Of a stretch of DNA of 64,000 nucleotides, positions 15,980 to 24,464 are shown in pieces. The notes under the pieces are model-generated. The model worked only from the letters and a program-made list of their open reading frames with translations. It ran no database searches and was not told the origin of the DNA. Numbering within the stretch: position 1 is the first letter of the stretch; each line of letters starts with the position of its first letter. This stretch comes from JALHSW01 sp963720675 (GTDB lineage Bacteria > Actinomycetota > Acidimicrobiia > IMCC26256 > PALSA-555): NCBI GenBank assembly GCA_963720675.1, contig CAVRGH010000010.1, positions 1,488,001-1,552,000 on the forward strand, written 5' to 3'. A program made the position numbers and the translations under genes.

Positions 15980-16952
15980 GTGCCCGAGCTCCGACACGAC
16001 GCGCTGACCGGACGACTCGTCCTCCTGGCCCCCGGTCGCAGCGCGCGACCGCACACGACGGGAGACCCGACCAGCACGCCCAAGAGCAGCGACGCGGCGT
16101 GCCCCTTCTGCCGCGGAGCACGAGGGCGAGACGCCCCCCGAGGTCGCGCGGACCGGGGGCGGCGCTCCCGACGGGCCCGGCTGGCGAGTGCGCGTGGTGC
16201 CGAACCTGTACCCGATCGTCGGCGGTCCGGACGCCGGTCGCGGCGCCACCGGAGCACACGAGGTGATCGTCCTGTCGCCCGATCACCACGCCACGTTCGG
16301 GGCGCTCGGTGACGACCAGGCCACCGAGGTGCTCAGCGTGCTCCGGGACCGGGCACGCGTGCACGCGGACGCCGGGCGCGCCCACGTGCAGCTGCTGGTG
16401 AACCAGGGCAAAGCCGCGGGCGCGTCGATCGCACACCCTCACGCCCAGCTCCTGGCGCTCGACTTCGTGCCACCCACCGTGAGCGTCGCGACGGACCGGT
16501 TCGCCGCGTTGGGTTCGGACCTCGTGCTCGGCGACAACGCCGACGCGATCGATCACGACACGGCGGTCGTCGCCGGCGACGAGGTCCGGGCCTGGTGCCC
16601 GACCGGGTCCCGTGCGCCCTTCGAGGTCCGGATCGCAGCACTGGCGCCGGGAGCGAACTTCGAGCGCGCGACCGACGGGCAAGTGCTCGGCACGGCGATC
16701 GTGCTGCGCGACGTGCTCGCCGCGCTCTCGCGGGCGCTCGACGATCCGCCCTACAACGTCGTGGTGCACAACGCCGCCACCCAACCTGCTCCTGGCGACG
16801 CGACCCCGTTCCACTGGTGGGTCGAAGTCGTCCCTCGGGTGAGCGTGGTCGCCGGCTTCGAGCTCGGGACGGGCGTGCTCGTGAACACGGTCGCTCCCGA
16901 GGTCGCGGCCGAGCAGCTGCGCGAGCTGCTCGGGGGAACCTCGAGCGGGTGA
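15980..16952 (+). pseudogene. galT: Galactose-1-phosphate uridylyltransferase-like protein, interrupted by a frameshift
   Basis: The N-terminus (from GTG 15980) reads L-R-H-D-A-L-T-G-R-L-V-L-L-A-P-G-R and then the zinc-type C-P-F-C near residue 45. The rest lies one frame over: N-L-Y-P-I-V, the active-site H-P-H-A-Q, and late zinc/strand segments. One extra base near 16117-16118 explains the shift; removing it gives C-P-F-C-R-G-H-E-G-E-T-P-P-E, as in GalT proteins, and a 323-residue product. GalT swaps UMP between UDP-glucose and galactose-1-phosphate, but a related nucleotidyltransferase activity is possible. A real pseudogene is less likely than a sequencing insertion because both halves are well conserved. 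Confidence 0.82.
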
Positions 16953-16955
16953 GCT

Positions 16956-17750
16956 TCAGCGACCGGTGAACCGAGCCTTGCCGGGGCCGTGCTCGAGGAA
17001 CGACTGCACCCCGATCCCGGCGTCATCGGTGTCGAACACCGCCACGAAGGCCTCGCCCTCGACGTCGAGTCCTTCGGCGAGCGAACCGTCGAGTCCGCGG
17101 TCGATCGCCTGCTTCGCGAGCCCGATCGCCGCCACCGCGCCCCGCGCGAACGATGCGGCCCACTCGAGTGCGTTCGCCTCGACCTCGTCGGCGGGCACGA
17201 CCCGGTCGACGAGCCCCATGGCGAGTGCCTCGTCGGCGCGCACCTGACGACCCGACCAGATGAGATCCTTGGCGCGCGCGGGACCGACGAGGCGGGCGAG
17301 GCGCTGCGTGCCACCCGCGCCGGGGATGATCCCGAGCAGGATCTCCGGCTGTCCGAGGCGGGCCGACTCCGATGCGACCCGCAGGTCGCAGGCGAGCGCG
17401 AGCTCCATCCCGCCGCCGAGCGAGTACCCCCGCATCGCTGCGATCACCGGACGCGGGATCGCCGCGAGGGCGTCGAACGCTTCGCGAAAGGCGACGTTGA
17501 TGGTGCGCGGCGCGTCGGCCTGGGTGAACTCCTCGATGTCGGCACCGGCAGCGAGCGCCTTGTCGGATCCGGCGACGACCACCGCCTTCACCCCGTCGTC
17601 GTCACCGAGCCGGCGCGCCACGGCCGCGAGCTCCCCGAGCATCGCGCTCGACAGCGGGTTCAACGGAGGGCGGTTGAGCCGAAGGAGCACGACACCGTCG
17701 GGGTGGAGCTCGGTGAGGACGAGCACGTCGTCGGTGGAGGGGCTGGTCAC
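16956..17750 (-). CDS. Enoyl-CoA hydratase/isomerase family protein
   Basis: This 264-residue crotonase has L-N-R-P-P-L-N-P-L-S near residue 27, the oxyanion-hole segment A-A-G-A-D-I-E-E-F and R-G-Y-S-L-G-G-G-M-E-L-A-L-A-C-D. The catalytic-loop region P-E-I-L-L-G-I-I-P-G-A-G-G-T-Q-R-L carries the first-loop Glu. These are typical of (S)-3-hydroxyacyl-CoA-forming hydratases. GTG 17750 overlaps the meaB stop by 4 bp; the longer open frame upstream is Arg-rich sequence inside meaB. Co-transcription with meaB suggests branched-chain amino-acid or fatty-acid catabolism. Confidence 0.88.
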   Translation of the reverse strand: MTSPSTDDVLVLTELHPDGVVLLRLNRPPLNPLSSAMLGELAAVARRLGDDDGVKAVVVAGSDKALAAGADIEEFTQADAPRTINVAFREAFDALAAIPRPVIAAMRGYSLGGGMELALACDLRVASESARLGQPEILLGIIPGAGGTQRLARLVGPARAKDLIWSGRQVRADEALAMGLVDRVVPADEVEANALEWAASFARGAVAAIGLAKQAIDRGLDGSLAEGLDVEGEAFVAVFDTDDAGIGVQSFLEHGPGKARFTGR

Positions 17751-18712
17751 GCGTCGGCTCCGAGCAGCTCGTCGGCGGCCGAGTACGGATCGAGCTCGCG
17801 CATCGCAACCCGGGCGACGAGCTCGTCGAACTGATGTCCGGTGCACACGTCGTCGACCCTACGCGCGAGGCGATCGAGGACGATCGCGCGCACCTCGTCG
17901 GCCAACCGCGTGGCGCGCCGGTCGGCGAGCCGACCCTCACGTTCGAGGTGGGTACGGTGGCTCCCGATCGCCGCGAAGAGCTCTTCGATCCCGGTGCCGT
18001 CGACCGCGATCGTCTCGACGATCGGTGGCGTCCACGTGCGCTCGCCGGAGAGATCGAGCATCTGCATCAGATCGCGCACCGCGTCGTCGGTCCCGGGCCG
18101 GTCGGCCTTGTTCACGACGAACACATCGGCGATCTCGAGCAGACCGGCCTTGTTCGCCTGCACCCCGTCACCCCAGCCGGGGTTCACGACGACGACCGTG
18201 GTGTCAGCCGCGTCGACGATCTCCACCTCGACCTGTCCGACGCCGACCGTCTCGACGAGGACCCACGGCTTGCCCGCGGCATCGAGGATCCTGATCGCCT
18301 GCGCGGTGGCGAGTGCGAGGCCGCCGAGGTGCCCACGCGTGGCCATCGAGCGGATGAACACGGCCGGATCGGTCGCGTGGTCCTGCATGCGGACGCGGTC
18401 GCCGAGGATCGCACCACCGGTGAACGGGCTGGTCGGGTCGATCGCGAGCACGCCGACCTCGTCGCCCGTGGCCCGGATCCGGCCGATGAGCCGATCCGTG
18501 AGGGTGGACTTCCCGCTGCCCGGTGCGCCGGTGAGCCCGACGGTGTAGGCGCGCCCGGTGTGCGGGTAGAGCTCGGCCACGGCGTGCGCCGCGTCGCGTC
18601 CTCCGGTCTCGACGAGGGAGATCAGCCGGGCGATGGCCCCGCGGTCACCCGCGAGGGCGCTCTCGACCAGGGCCGGGACCGGATCGGTGACCGAACCGGT
18701 CGTTCGAGCCAC
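17747..18712 (-). CDS. meaB: MeaB/ArgK-type GTPase, chaperone of B12-dependent acyl-CoA mutases
   Basis: This 321-residue G3E-family P-loop GTPase has Walker A G-A-P-G-S-G-K-S-T near residue 62. It also has D-P-T-S-P-F-T-G-G-A-I-L-G-D-R-V-R-M, V-E-T-V-G-V-G-Q and the N-K-A-D guanine-specificity motif. MeaB proteins gate adenosylcobalamin loading and protect methylmalonyl- or isobutyryl-CoA mutase. A mutase large subunit lies about 10 kb away (28229-29875) on the same strand but in another operon. Start is GTG 18712. The next gene overlaps by 4 bp. Confidence 0.94.
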   Translation of the reverse strand: MARTTGSVTDPVPALVESALAGDRGAIARLISLVETGGRDAAHAVAELYPHTGRAYTVGLTGAPGSGKSTLTDRLIGRIRATGDEVGVLAIDPTSPFTGGAILGDRVRMQDHATDPAVFIRSMATRGHLGGLALATAQAIRILDAAGKPWVLVETVGVGQVEVEIVDAADTTVVVVNPGWGDGVQANKAGLLEIADVFVVNKADRPGTDDAVRDLMQMLDLSGERTWTPPIVETIAVDGTGIEELFAAIGSHRTHLEREGRLADRRATRLADEVRAIVLDRLARRVDDVCTGHQFDELVARVAMRELDPYSAADELLGADA

Positions 18713-18751
18713 CGATCAGCGCTCCCGGATCTGCTGCTCTGGAGCCCGGGC

Positions 18752-19015
18752 TCAGGCTTCGGGCGCGTCGTCGATGTTGTCGGCCTCGACCGCGGTGATG
18801 CCCGGCACCCGGTCCTTGATGATCCGCTCGACGCCGGCCTTGAGCGTCATGGTCGAGACCGGGCACGTGCCGCATGCGCCGACGAGCTCGACGTGGACCA
18901 CCTGCTCCTCGTCGATCGTCTTGAAGACGATGTCGCCGCCGTCGGCCTGCAGCGCGGGTCGAATGGCCTCGATCGCCGAGAGCACATCGGCTTCCTGGGT
19001 GGCGCTGGCGGTCAT
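18752..19015 (-). CDS. Nfu-type iron-sulfur scaffold (NifU C-terminal domain protein)
   Basis: This 87-residue protein consists of one NifU C-terminal domain: I-R-P-A-L-Q-A-D-G-G-D-I near residue 18, V-x-L-V-G-A-C-G-T-C-P near residue 44 and a T-M-T-L-K-A-G-V-E helix. The C-x-x-C pair binds a transferable [4Fe-4S] cluster between subunits. ATG 19015 is preceded by GGAG at 7-nt spacing. It probably heads the meaB/enoyl-CoA hydratase transcript. A GATACT box with an upstream TG lies about 57 nt before the start. Confidence 0.88.
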   Translation of the reverse strand: MTASATQEADVLSAIEAIRPALQADGGDIVFKTIDEEQVVHVELVGACGTCPVSTMTLKAGVERIIKDRVPGITAVEADNIDDAPEA

Positions 19016-19097
19016 GGCGGGGCTCCGAGGAGTCGGAAACGGGTGGTGGTGCGTCGACACCCTGGTCAACACCTCCAGTATCCCATGCCTTCCCCGT

Positions 19098-20355
19098 CTA
19101 GCCCGCACGCTCCACGTCGGCCCCCAGGGCCCGGAGCTTGCCGGGCAGGTCCGGGTAGCCGCGCTCGACGTGGTGGGCATCCAGGACCTCGGTCGGTCCG
19201 TCCGCAGCGAGGGCCGCGATCACGAGCGCGGCGCCGGCCCGGACGTCGTGGGCGCGGACCGGGGCGCCGGACAGGCGCGGGACCCCCCGCACCACGGCGT
19301 GCCTGCCCTCGGTACGGATGTCGGCACCCATGCGGTTCAGCTCGTCCACGAACGCGAAGCGGTTGTCGAAGATGTTCTCGGTGACGATGGCCGTGCCGTC
19401 GGCCGTCGCGAGCACCGCGACCGCGAGCGGCATGAAGTCGGTCGCGAACCCGGGGAACGGGAGGGTCTGGACGTCGACCGCGACGACGCGCTCGTCGCGC
19501 CGGATGCGCACGCCTTCGGGGACCGGCGTCACCTCGACCCCCATCTCCTGGAGCTTGCGGCCCACCATCTCGAGGTCGGGAAGCGCGATCCCCTCGACGG
19601 TGATGTCGCCACCCGCCGCCGCGCACGCCATCATCAGGGTCGCCGCCTCGACGCGATCACCGACGATGGCCCGCTCGACCGCCACCAGCTCGTCGACCCC
19701 CTCGATCCGGATCGTCGACGTCCCGGCACCGTCGATTCGGGCGCCCATCTCCACGAGCTGCGCCGCGAGATCGACGACCTCGGGCTCACGTGCCGCGTTC
19801 TCGATGACGCTCTCGCCCTTGGCGAGCGCGGCTGTCGTGAGCACCGTCTCCGTCGCGCCCACGCTCGGGAACTCGAGGACGACGCGTGCGCCACACAACG
19901 CGTTGCAGCGCGCGTCGATGTACCCGTGCACCACCGCGAGCTCGACGCCCATCGACTCCAACGCAGCAAAGTGCATGTCGAGCTTGCGGCTCCCGATGTT
20001 GTCGCCTCCGGGCATGGCGACGTGGGCCTTCCCGGTGCGAGCGAGCAGCGGGTCCCAACACGTTGATCGAAGCGCGCATCTTGCTGACGAGCTCGTAGGG
20101 AGCTTCTGGCACCAGCTGCTCAGGGACCTCGACGCGCAACGTCTGGTCGTCGTCCCACGTCACTGCCACACCGATCGCCCCGAGCAGCTCGATCATGACG
20201 TCGAGGTCGACCACCGGCGTGATGTTGTGGAGCACGGTCGCGCCCGGCGCGAGCAACGCCGCCGCCATCTGCTTCAGGCCCGCGTTCTTCGTCATTCCGG
20301 ACGCGCGGACCGTTCCCGAGAGGGGCGCGCCCGGGCGCACGACGTAGCGATCCAT
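19098..20355 (-). pseudogene. murA: UDP-N-acetylglucosamine 1-carboxyvinyltransferase MurA, Asp-type active site; one frameshift in the sequence
   Basis: MurA makes UDP-GlcNAc-enolpyruvate, the first committed step of peptidoglycan synthesis. From ATG 20355 the reading has K-N-A-G at residues 23-26, then R-A-S-I-N-V-L-G-P. One extra base near 20049 shifts the frame, which resumes as L-L-A-R-T-G-K-A-H-V-A-M-P-G-G-D-N-I-G. Removing it gives 418 residues, against 419 in E. coli. The position of the catalytic Cys115 of E. coli is Asp (about residue 118). MurA is essential and otherwise well conserved, so the frameshift is almost certainly a sequence error. A TACCCT box 6 nt before ATG 20355 favours it over GTG 20358. 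Confidence 0.9.
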
Positions 20356-20361
20356 CACTCC

Positions 20362-20367
20362 AGGGTA
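20362..20367 (-). promoter_or_regulatory. Leaderless-type -10 box (TACCCT) of murA
   Basis: It is 6 nt from ATG 20355 but only 3 nt from GTG 20358, so it selects the ATG. Confidence 0.5.
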
Positions 20368-20425
20368 CGACCGGGCGCCGGCTCGGACATCAACCGCCGA
20401 ATGGCGGCGAGCCGTAACGGCTACG

Positions 20426-21268
20426 TCAGCGGGCGCGGTACACGGGCGGTCGCGCTTCCACGAACGCCGTGATCGCTTCCTTCATGTCGTCCGAACGCAG
20501 GCAGTCGGCCTGTGACTCGGCCTCGACGAGCAGCCCATCGGTGACCGAGATCCCCGACGTCGCCGCATTGACCGCGCGCTTGGCGCCTCGCACGGCAAGC
20601 GGCGGTTGCGCCGCGATCTCGCGTGCGAGGTCGTCGGCGACACCGTCGAGCTCCTCGTCCGACACCACCCGCTCGGCGAGTCCGATGCGACCGGCCTCCT
20701 CCGCGTCGATGCGCGCCGCGGTGAAGATCAGCTCCTTGGCCTTGCCGGCACCGACCAGGCGAGGGAGCCGCTGCGTGCCACCGAGGTCGGGGATGATCCC
20801 GTACTTGAACTCGAGCAACCCGAGCTTCGACCCTCGCGCGACGATTCGCAGGTCGCACGCGAGCGCGAGCTGCAGGCCGGCACCGAGGGCGAAGCCACGC
20901 ACGGCGGCGATGGTCGCGAACGGCGCAGCTTCGAGCCAGGAGTACGAGTCCTGCGCGGCGAGGATGCCCGAGACCATGGGGTCTTCGTGGCGAGGTGCCT
21001 CACCCGCGAGCACGTCGTCGACACCATCACCCGAGGTGAAGACGCTCGTGTCGATGCCGCTCGAGAAGGCTCGCCCTTCGCCGATGACGACGAGGGCGCG
21101 GAGGTCGCCGGGGTCGGCGAGCAGCGTGGCGCCGAGCTCACGGAGCTCCCGCCACATCAGTGGTGTGAACGAGTTGAGCTTGTCGGGGCGGTCGAGCGTC
21201 AGCCGACCGACGGACCCGCCACCGTCGGCGGGTTGGACGTCGAACCGGATGGTGGTGAAGTCGGCCAC
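20426..21268 (-). CDS. Enoyl-CoA hydratase/isomerase family protein
   Basis: This 280-residue crotonase is distinct from the one at 16956. It has L-D-R-P-D-K-L-N-S-F near residue 25, G-R-A-F-S-S-G-I-D in place of the usual AGAD oxyanion segment, and R-G-F-A-L-G-A-G-L-Q-L-A-L-A-C-D. L-L-E-F-K-Y-G-I-I-P-D-L-G-G-T-Q-R-L completes the core. The Ser-Ser-Gly-Ile-Asp variant occurs in several actinobacterial paralogues of unknown substrate. GTG 21268 has a TAGCCT box 7 nt upstream. It is not obviously co-transcribed with murA or the cyclase gene. Confidence 0.87.
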   Translation of the reverse strand: MADFTTIRFDVQPADGGGSVGRLTLDRPDKLNSFTPLMWRELRELGATLLADPGDLRALVVIGEGRAFSSGIDTSVFTSGDGVDDVLAGEAPRHEDPMVSGILAAQDSYSWLEAAPFATIAAVRGFALGAGLQLALACDLRIVARGSKLGLLEFKYGIIPDLGGTQRLPRLVGAGKAKELIFTAARIDAEEAGRIGLAERVVSDEELDGVADDLAREIAAQPPLAVRGAKRAVNAATSGISVTDGLLVEAESQADCLRSDDMKEAITAFVEARPPVYRAR

Positions 21269-21275
21269 GCCGTGG

Positions 21276-21281
21276 AGGCTA
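21276..21281 (-). promoter_or_regulatory. Leaderless-type -10 box (TAGCCT) of the second enoyl-CoA hydratase gene
   Basis: TAGCCT lies 7 nt from GTG 21268 and overlaps the end of the upstream cyclase gene. Confidence 0.45.
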
Positions 21282-21797
21282 CCCCGCGGCCGCGATCCTC
21301 ACCCGGGCGGCGCCCTGGATCCGCACGACCTCGATCGGCTGCACGAACCCCGGCACGTCGAGCGGGCCGACGGGGACCGCGTCGGCCCAGGACGGGACGG
21401 CAGGGATGACGCCCTCCGTGGCGAGCAGCTCGCCGGGACCGGCCGCCGAGCAGAGCCGGGCCGCGAGGTTCACGCAGCTGCCGACGTAGTCGTCGCCCTC
21501 GAGCAGGATGACCGGACCGATCGCCATGCCCGCGCGCAGCGGCAGCGCGACGTCGGTCGAGTCGGTCTTGACCATCAAGGTGAGGAGCGCCTCGACCAGT
21601 CGGCGGTCGGTGGTGCTCACGAACATCACGCCGTCACCGAGCCACTTGTCGACTCGCACCGCGTGGTCCGACGCGATGTCGCGCACGGCAGTGCGGAACC
21701 GCGTCAGGACGCCCACCGCCTCCTCGTCGCCATGGAGGTCGGTGAAGCGCGTGAAGCCGCACAGGTCGACGAAGGCAAACGAACGTTCTACGCGCAT
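21279..21797 (-). CDS. Stand-alone class III adenylate/guanylate cyclase catalytic domain
   Basis: This 172-residue protein is almost only a cyclase homology domain. F-A-F-V-D-L-C-G-F-T has the first metal Asp (residue 11). V-D-K-W-L-G-D-G-V-M has the purine-recognition Lys (51) and the second metal Asp (55). N-L-A-A-R-L-C carries the transition-state region. No membrane, PAS or HAMP segment is present. It could make cAMP as a homodimer, or it could be a non-catalytic sensor. ATG 21797 is the natural start; extension to 21878 adds non-conserved sequence. A weak CACACT box lies 6 nt upstream. Confidence 0.82.
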   Translation of the reverse strand: MRVERSFAFVDLCGFTRFTDLHGDEEAVGVLTRFRTAVRDIASDHAVRVDKWLGDGVMFVSTTDRRLVEALLTLMVKTDSTDVALPLRAGMAIGPVILLEGDDYVGSCVNLAARLCSAAGPGELLATEGVIPAVPSWADAVPVGPLDVPGFVQPIEVVRIQGAARVRIAAAG

Positions 21798-21909
21798 GCG
21801 TCCAGTGTGGCGCACGCGCCCCGGGAACCCCGAACAATTGGGCCCGTACGACGCCGGTTTCACCTCGTGTTCGGACACCGTCCCCCTGGGTGTGAGCAGC
21901 CGGTTCGGA

Positions 21910-22557
21910 TTACCCCGAGAGGCCGCCCACCCATGTGACGGATGTCTCAGCCACGTCGGCGAGCACCTGCTCGGCGGTGAGGCCGCTGCGCTTGAGCGGG
22001 CGGAACCCGTGATCGGCGGTCTCGAGCCAGTGCAACGTGACCGGACCCTTCACCTTGCGGGCGGATCGCGTGAGCTGGGGACGCGGCGCGAGCGAGTCCC
22101 GGGTGCCGCTCACGAACAGCACGGGGCAGTGCAGGCGCTTGAAGTGGTCGTCGCGCCGGGAGTCGGGCTTGCCCATCGCCTGGAGCGGGTAGCCCAGGAG
22201 CAACAGCCCGAGGGCCGGCACCGGATCCTCGCCCGAGCCGACGGCGAGCGAGCAGTAACGGCCGCCCATCGAGCGGCCTCCCAGCACGATCCGCTCGGGC
22301 GGCAGACCCACCCGCTTGGCCAGGGCCGCCGCAGCGTCGCGCGTGGCCGCGTCGAGCACCGGCGGGCGGTCGGGTGCGCGCTTGCCCGCGGCGCGGTACG
22401 GGTAGTCGAAGCGCAGCGTCGGCACGCCGACGTCGGCGAGGGCGTTCGCAACGGCGACCAACGCCGGTGCGTTGCGATCCGCGCCGGCTCCGTGGGCGAG
22501 CAGCACCGCCCGATCGGCTCCCGCCCGCGGCCCCTGGAAGCTGCGGGTGGCGCTCAT
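21910..22557 (-). CDS. Alpha/beta hydrolase (KANL3/Tex30-like, dienelactone-hydrolase fold)
   Basis: This 215-residue alpha/beta hydrolase has L-L-A-H-G-A-G-A-D near residue 19 and F-D-Y-P-Y near residue 49. The nucleophile elbow is G-G-R-S-M-G-G-R near residue 91, a F-V-S-G-T-R-D acid turn follows, and the catalytic His is in T-A-D-H-G-F. This pattern is typical of the small KANL3/Tex30-like bacterial hydrolases, whose natural substrates are unknown. ATG 22557 overlaps the upstream peptidase stop (ATGA), so the two are coupled. Confidence 0.87.
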   Translation of the reverse strand: MSATRSFQGPRAGADRAVLLAHGAGADRNAPALVAVANALADVGVPTLRFDYPYRAAGKRAPDRPPVLDAATRDAAAALAKRVGLPPERIVLGGRSMGGRYCSLAVGSGEDPVPALGLLLLGYPLQAMGKPDSRRDDHFKRLHCPVLFVSGTRDSLAPRPQLTRSARKVKGPVTLHWLETADHGFRPLKRSGLTAEQVLADVAETSVTWVGGLSG

Positions 22558-24392
22558 GGCCGCCCTGCCTGTCCGTGCGCTGCCAACACGTGCGTCTCCA
22601 AGAACGCCTCCATCCGTGCGTACACGTCGAGCACGGTCTCCTCGCGGGCGAAGCCGTGACCCTCGCCCTCGTACACCTGGTGCTCGACCGTCCCGCCGGA
22701 GGCGCGGATCGCGTCGACGACGGCCGCGGCCTGCTCGGGCGGGACGACGCGGTCGGCGTCGCCCTGGAGCACCAGGGTCGGGACGGCGATCCGTCCCGCG
22801 TGCGTCACCGCGGAGCGCGCACGGTACCGCTCGATGTCGTCGGGGAGGATCCCGACGAGGCGGTCCAGGTATCGGGACTCGAAGCGGTGGGTGCTCTCCG
22901 CGAGCCCGACCAGGTCCGTGACGCCGTACCGACTGATGACGGCGCGCAGGCGGTCGCCGTGGAACGCCGCGAGCAGCAGGGCGGTCAAGCCACCCGAGCT
23001 GGCGCCCATGACCGCGACATGGTCGGGATCGCCCCACCCGGCCGGGCCGAGCTCCGCGAGCAGCGCGGCGCAGTCGGCGACGTCGAGTGCGCCCCATGAT
23101 CGAGCGAGCGCCTGCGCATACGAGCGTCCGTACCCGGTGGAGCCCCGCGGGTCGGGAGCGAGGACGATCCACCCGCGGGTCACGAAGTACTGGTGGATCG
23201 GCTTCCACTGCACGCCGGCCTGGCCGGTCGGACCGCCGTGGACGTCGACCAGCACGGGCGGCACGGTGCCGGGCCCGAGCGCCGAGTGCCCCGGCCGGAA
23301 GCAGAAGCCGTGCACCTCGGCGCCGTCCGAACCCGGCCAGCTGATCGCCTCGGGCTCGACGATCCCGGCGGCGCGGAACCCGGCGGGCGCCCCACAGGCC
23401 AGGACGCGCCGGCCGGTTCCGCTCGGCTCGACGACCGTGACCGCCGGCGCGGTGCGCGCCCCCGATCGGACGGCGACGATCCCATCCGCGCCCCAGTCGA
23501 TGCCGTGGTGCCAACCGTTCGCGATACCGACCGCGTCGCCGTCGCGGGGGCACACGACGAGACGGCCGAAGCCGCCCTCGTTGCGGCAGAGCGCGACGGC
23601 GTCACCGGCGGGTGACCACGCGAACGAACGCTGACCCGGCCCCCAGGCCGGCTCGGCGTGCTCGTGGGGCTCCGCCAGGAGTGGCCGCGGGGTCGCGCCA
23701 TCGGGTTCGGCGACCCAGACGTTCCACCAGCCGTCTGCGTCGCTCACGTACGCGAGGGCGGCACCGTCGGGTGAGAACCGGGGCTGACCCACCGAGGTGG
23801 TCGGGCCGCCCGCGACCACCTCCGCCGCGGACCCGTCGGGGTGGGCGACGACGATCCGCGAGGCGTCCCACGACATGCCGCTGAGGTCCCACTCGTGCCA
23901 GGCGAGCCTCGAGCCGTCGGGAGCCCACGTGGGGTCCCACGCGTAGTCGGCCCCGGAGACCGCCACCGGCGGGGTCGCACCGTCGCACGCCACCACGGCG
24001 ACCGCGCAGGCGTCGTCGGTCTCGAGCACGTAGGCGATCCGGGACCCGTCGGGACTCGCCGCCGGGGCCGCGGCACGACCCGCGCCCGACAGCACCCGGG
24101 CCGGGCCACCCGCGACCGGGAGCAGCACGAGGCGCCCGTCGGCGGCCGCCACCGCGAGGTGCTCGTCGCCGACCCAGCACCAGACGCCACCCCCGTAGGC
24201 GCCGATCCCGGCCGCGCCGGTCTCGGCCGTCACGACCGCCGGAGGGGTCAGGCCCTCCACCTGAGCCACCACGATGTCGGCACGGGAACCGATGCCCTCC
24301 ACCCAGGCCAGCGATCGGCCGCCGGGGGCCCAACGCGGCTCCCCCACGGCCCCCGAGCGGGCGATCAGGGCGGCCGGGAGCGGGAAACCCAT
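22554..24392 (-). CDS. S9 family prolyl oligopeptidase-like peptidase
   Basis: This 612-residue protein has an N-terminal beta-propeller of WD/TolB-like repeats (for example P-R-W-A-P-G-G-R-S-L-A-W and P-R-F-S-P-D-G-A-A-L-A-Y). A C-terminal catalytic alpha/beta-hydrolase domain follows. The catalytic Ser is in M-G-A-S-S-G-G, Asp in Q-G-D-A-D-R-V-V-P and His in G-E-G-H-G-F. The order matches dipeptidyl/acylaminoacyl peptidases. There is no signal peptide, so it acts in the cytoplasm on small peptides. The open frame continues upstream to 25724 antisense to the GT4 gene and is rejected. A TACCCT box 8 nt before ATG 24392 supports the start. Confidence 0.92.
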   Translation of the reverse strand: MGFPLPAALIARSGAVGEPRWAPGGRSLAWVEGIGSRADIVVAQVEGLTPPAVVTAETGAAGIGAYGGGVWCWVGDEHLAVAAADGRLVLLPVAGGPARVLSGAGRAAAPAASPDGSRIAYVLETDDACAVAVVACDGATPPVAVSGADYAWDPTWAPDGSRLAWHEWDLSGMSWDASRIVVAHPDGSAAEVVAGGPTTSVGQPRFSPDGAALAYVSDADGWWNVWVAEPDGATPRPLLAEPHEHAEPAWGPGQRSFAWSPAGDAVALCRNEGGFGRLVVCPRDGDAVGIANGWHHGIDWGADGIVAVRSGARTAPAVTVVEPSGTGRRVLACGAPAGFRAAGIVEPEAISWPGSDGAEVHGFCFRPGHSALGPGTVPPVLVDVHGGPTGQAGVQWKPIHQYFVTRGWIVLAPDPRGSTGYGRSYAQALARSWGALDVADCAALLAELGPAGWGDPDHVAVMGASSGGLTALLLAAFHGDRLRAVISRYGVTDLVGLAESTHRFESRYLDRLVGILPDDIERYRARSAVTHAGRIAVPTLVLQGDADRVVPPEQAAAVVDAIRASGGTVEHQVYEGEGHGFAREETVLDVYARMEAFLETHVLAAHGQAGRP

Positions 24393-24400
24393 GTGTGAAC

Positions 24401-24406
24401 AGGGTA
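24401..24406 (-). promoter_or_regulatory. Leaderless-type -10 box (TACCCT) of the S9 peptidase operon
   Basis: It is 8 nt from ATG 24392, in the 72-bp divergent gap with the GT4 gene. Confidence 0.45.
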
Positions 24407-24413
24407 TGACGCC

Positions 24414-24438
24414 GCACGGACCTCGGGGAGATCCGTGC
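24414..24438. promoter_or_regulatory. Inverted repeat between divergent promoters, candidate operator
   Basis: GCACGGA (24414-24420) and TCCGTGC (24432-24438) are perfect 7-bp arms separated by 11 bp. They sit between the -10 boxes of the peptidase and GT4 genes, where one regulator could control both. Confidence 0.35.
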
Positions 24439-24449
24439 CTACCTCCCGG

Positions 24450-24455
24450 TAGTCT
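24450..24455 (+). promoter_or_regulatory. Candidate -10 box (TAGTCT) of the GT4 cluster
   Basis: TAGTCT lies 9 nt before ATG 24465, so the transcript would be leaderless or carry a leader of only one or two bases. Confidence 0.4.
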
Positions 24456-24464
24456 GTTCGTTCC

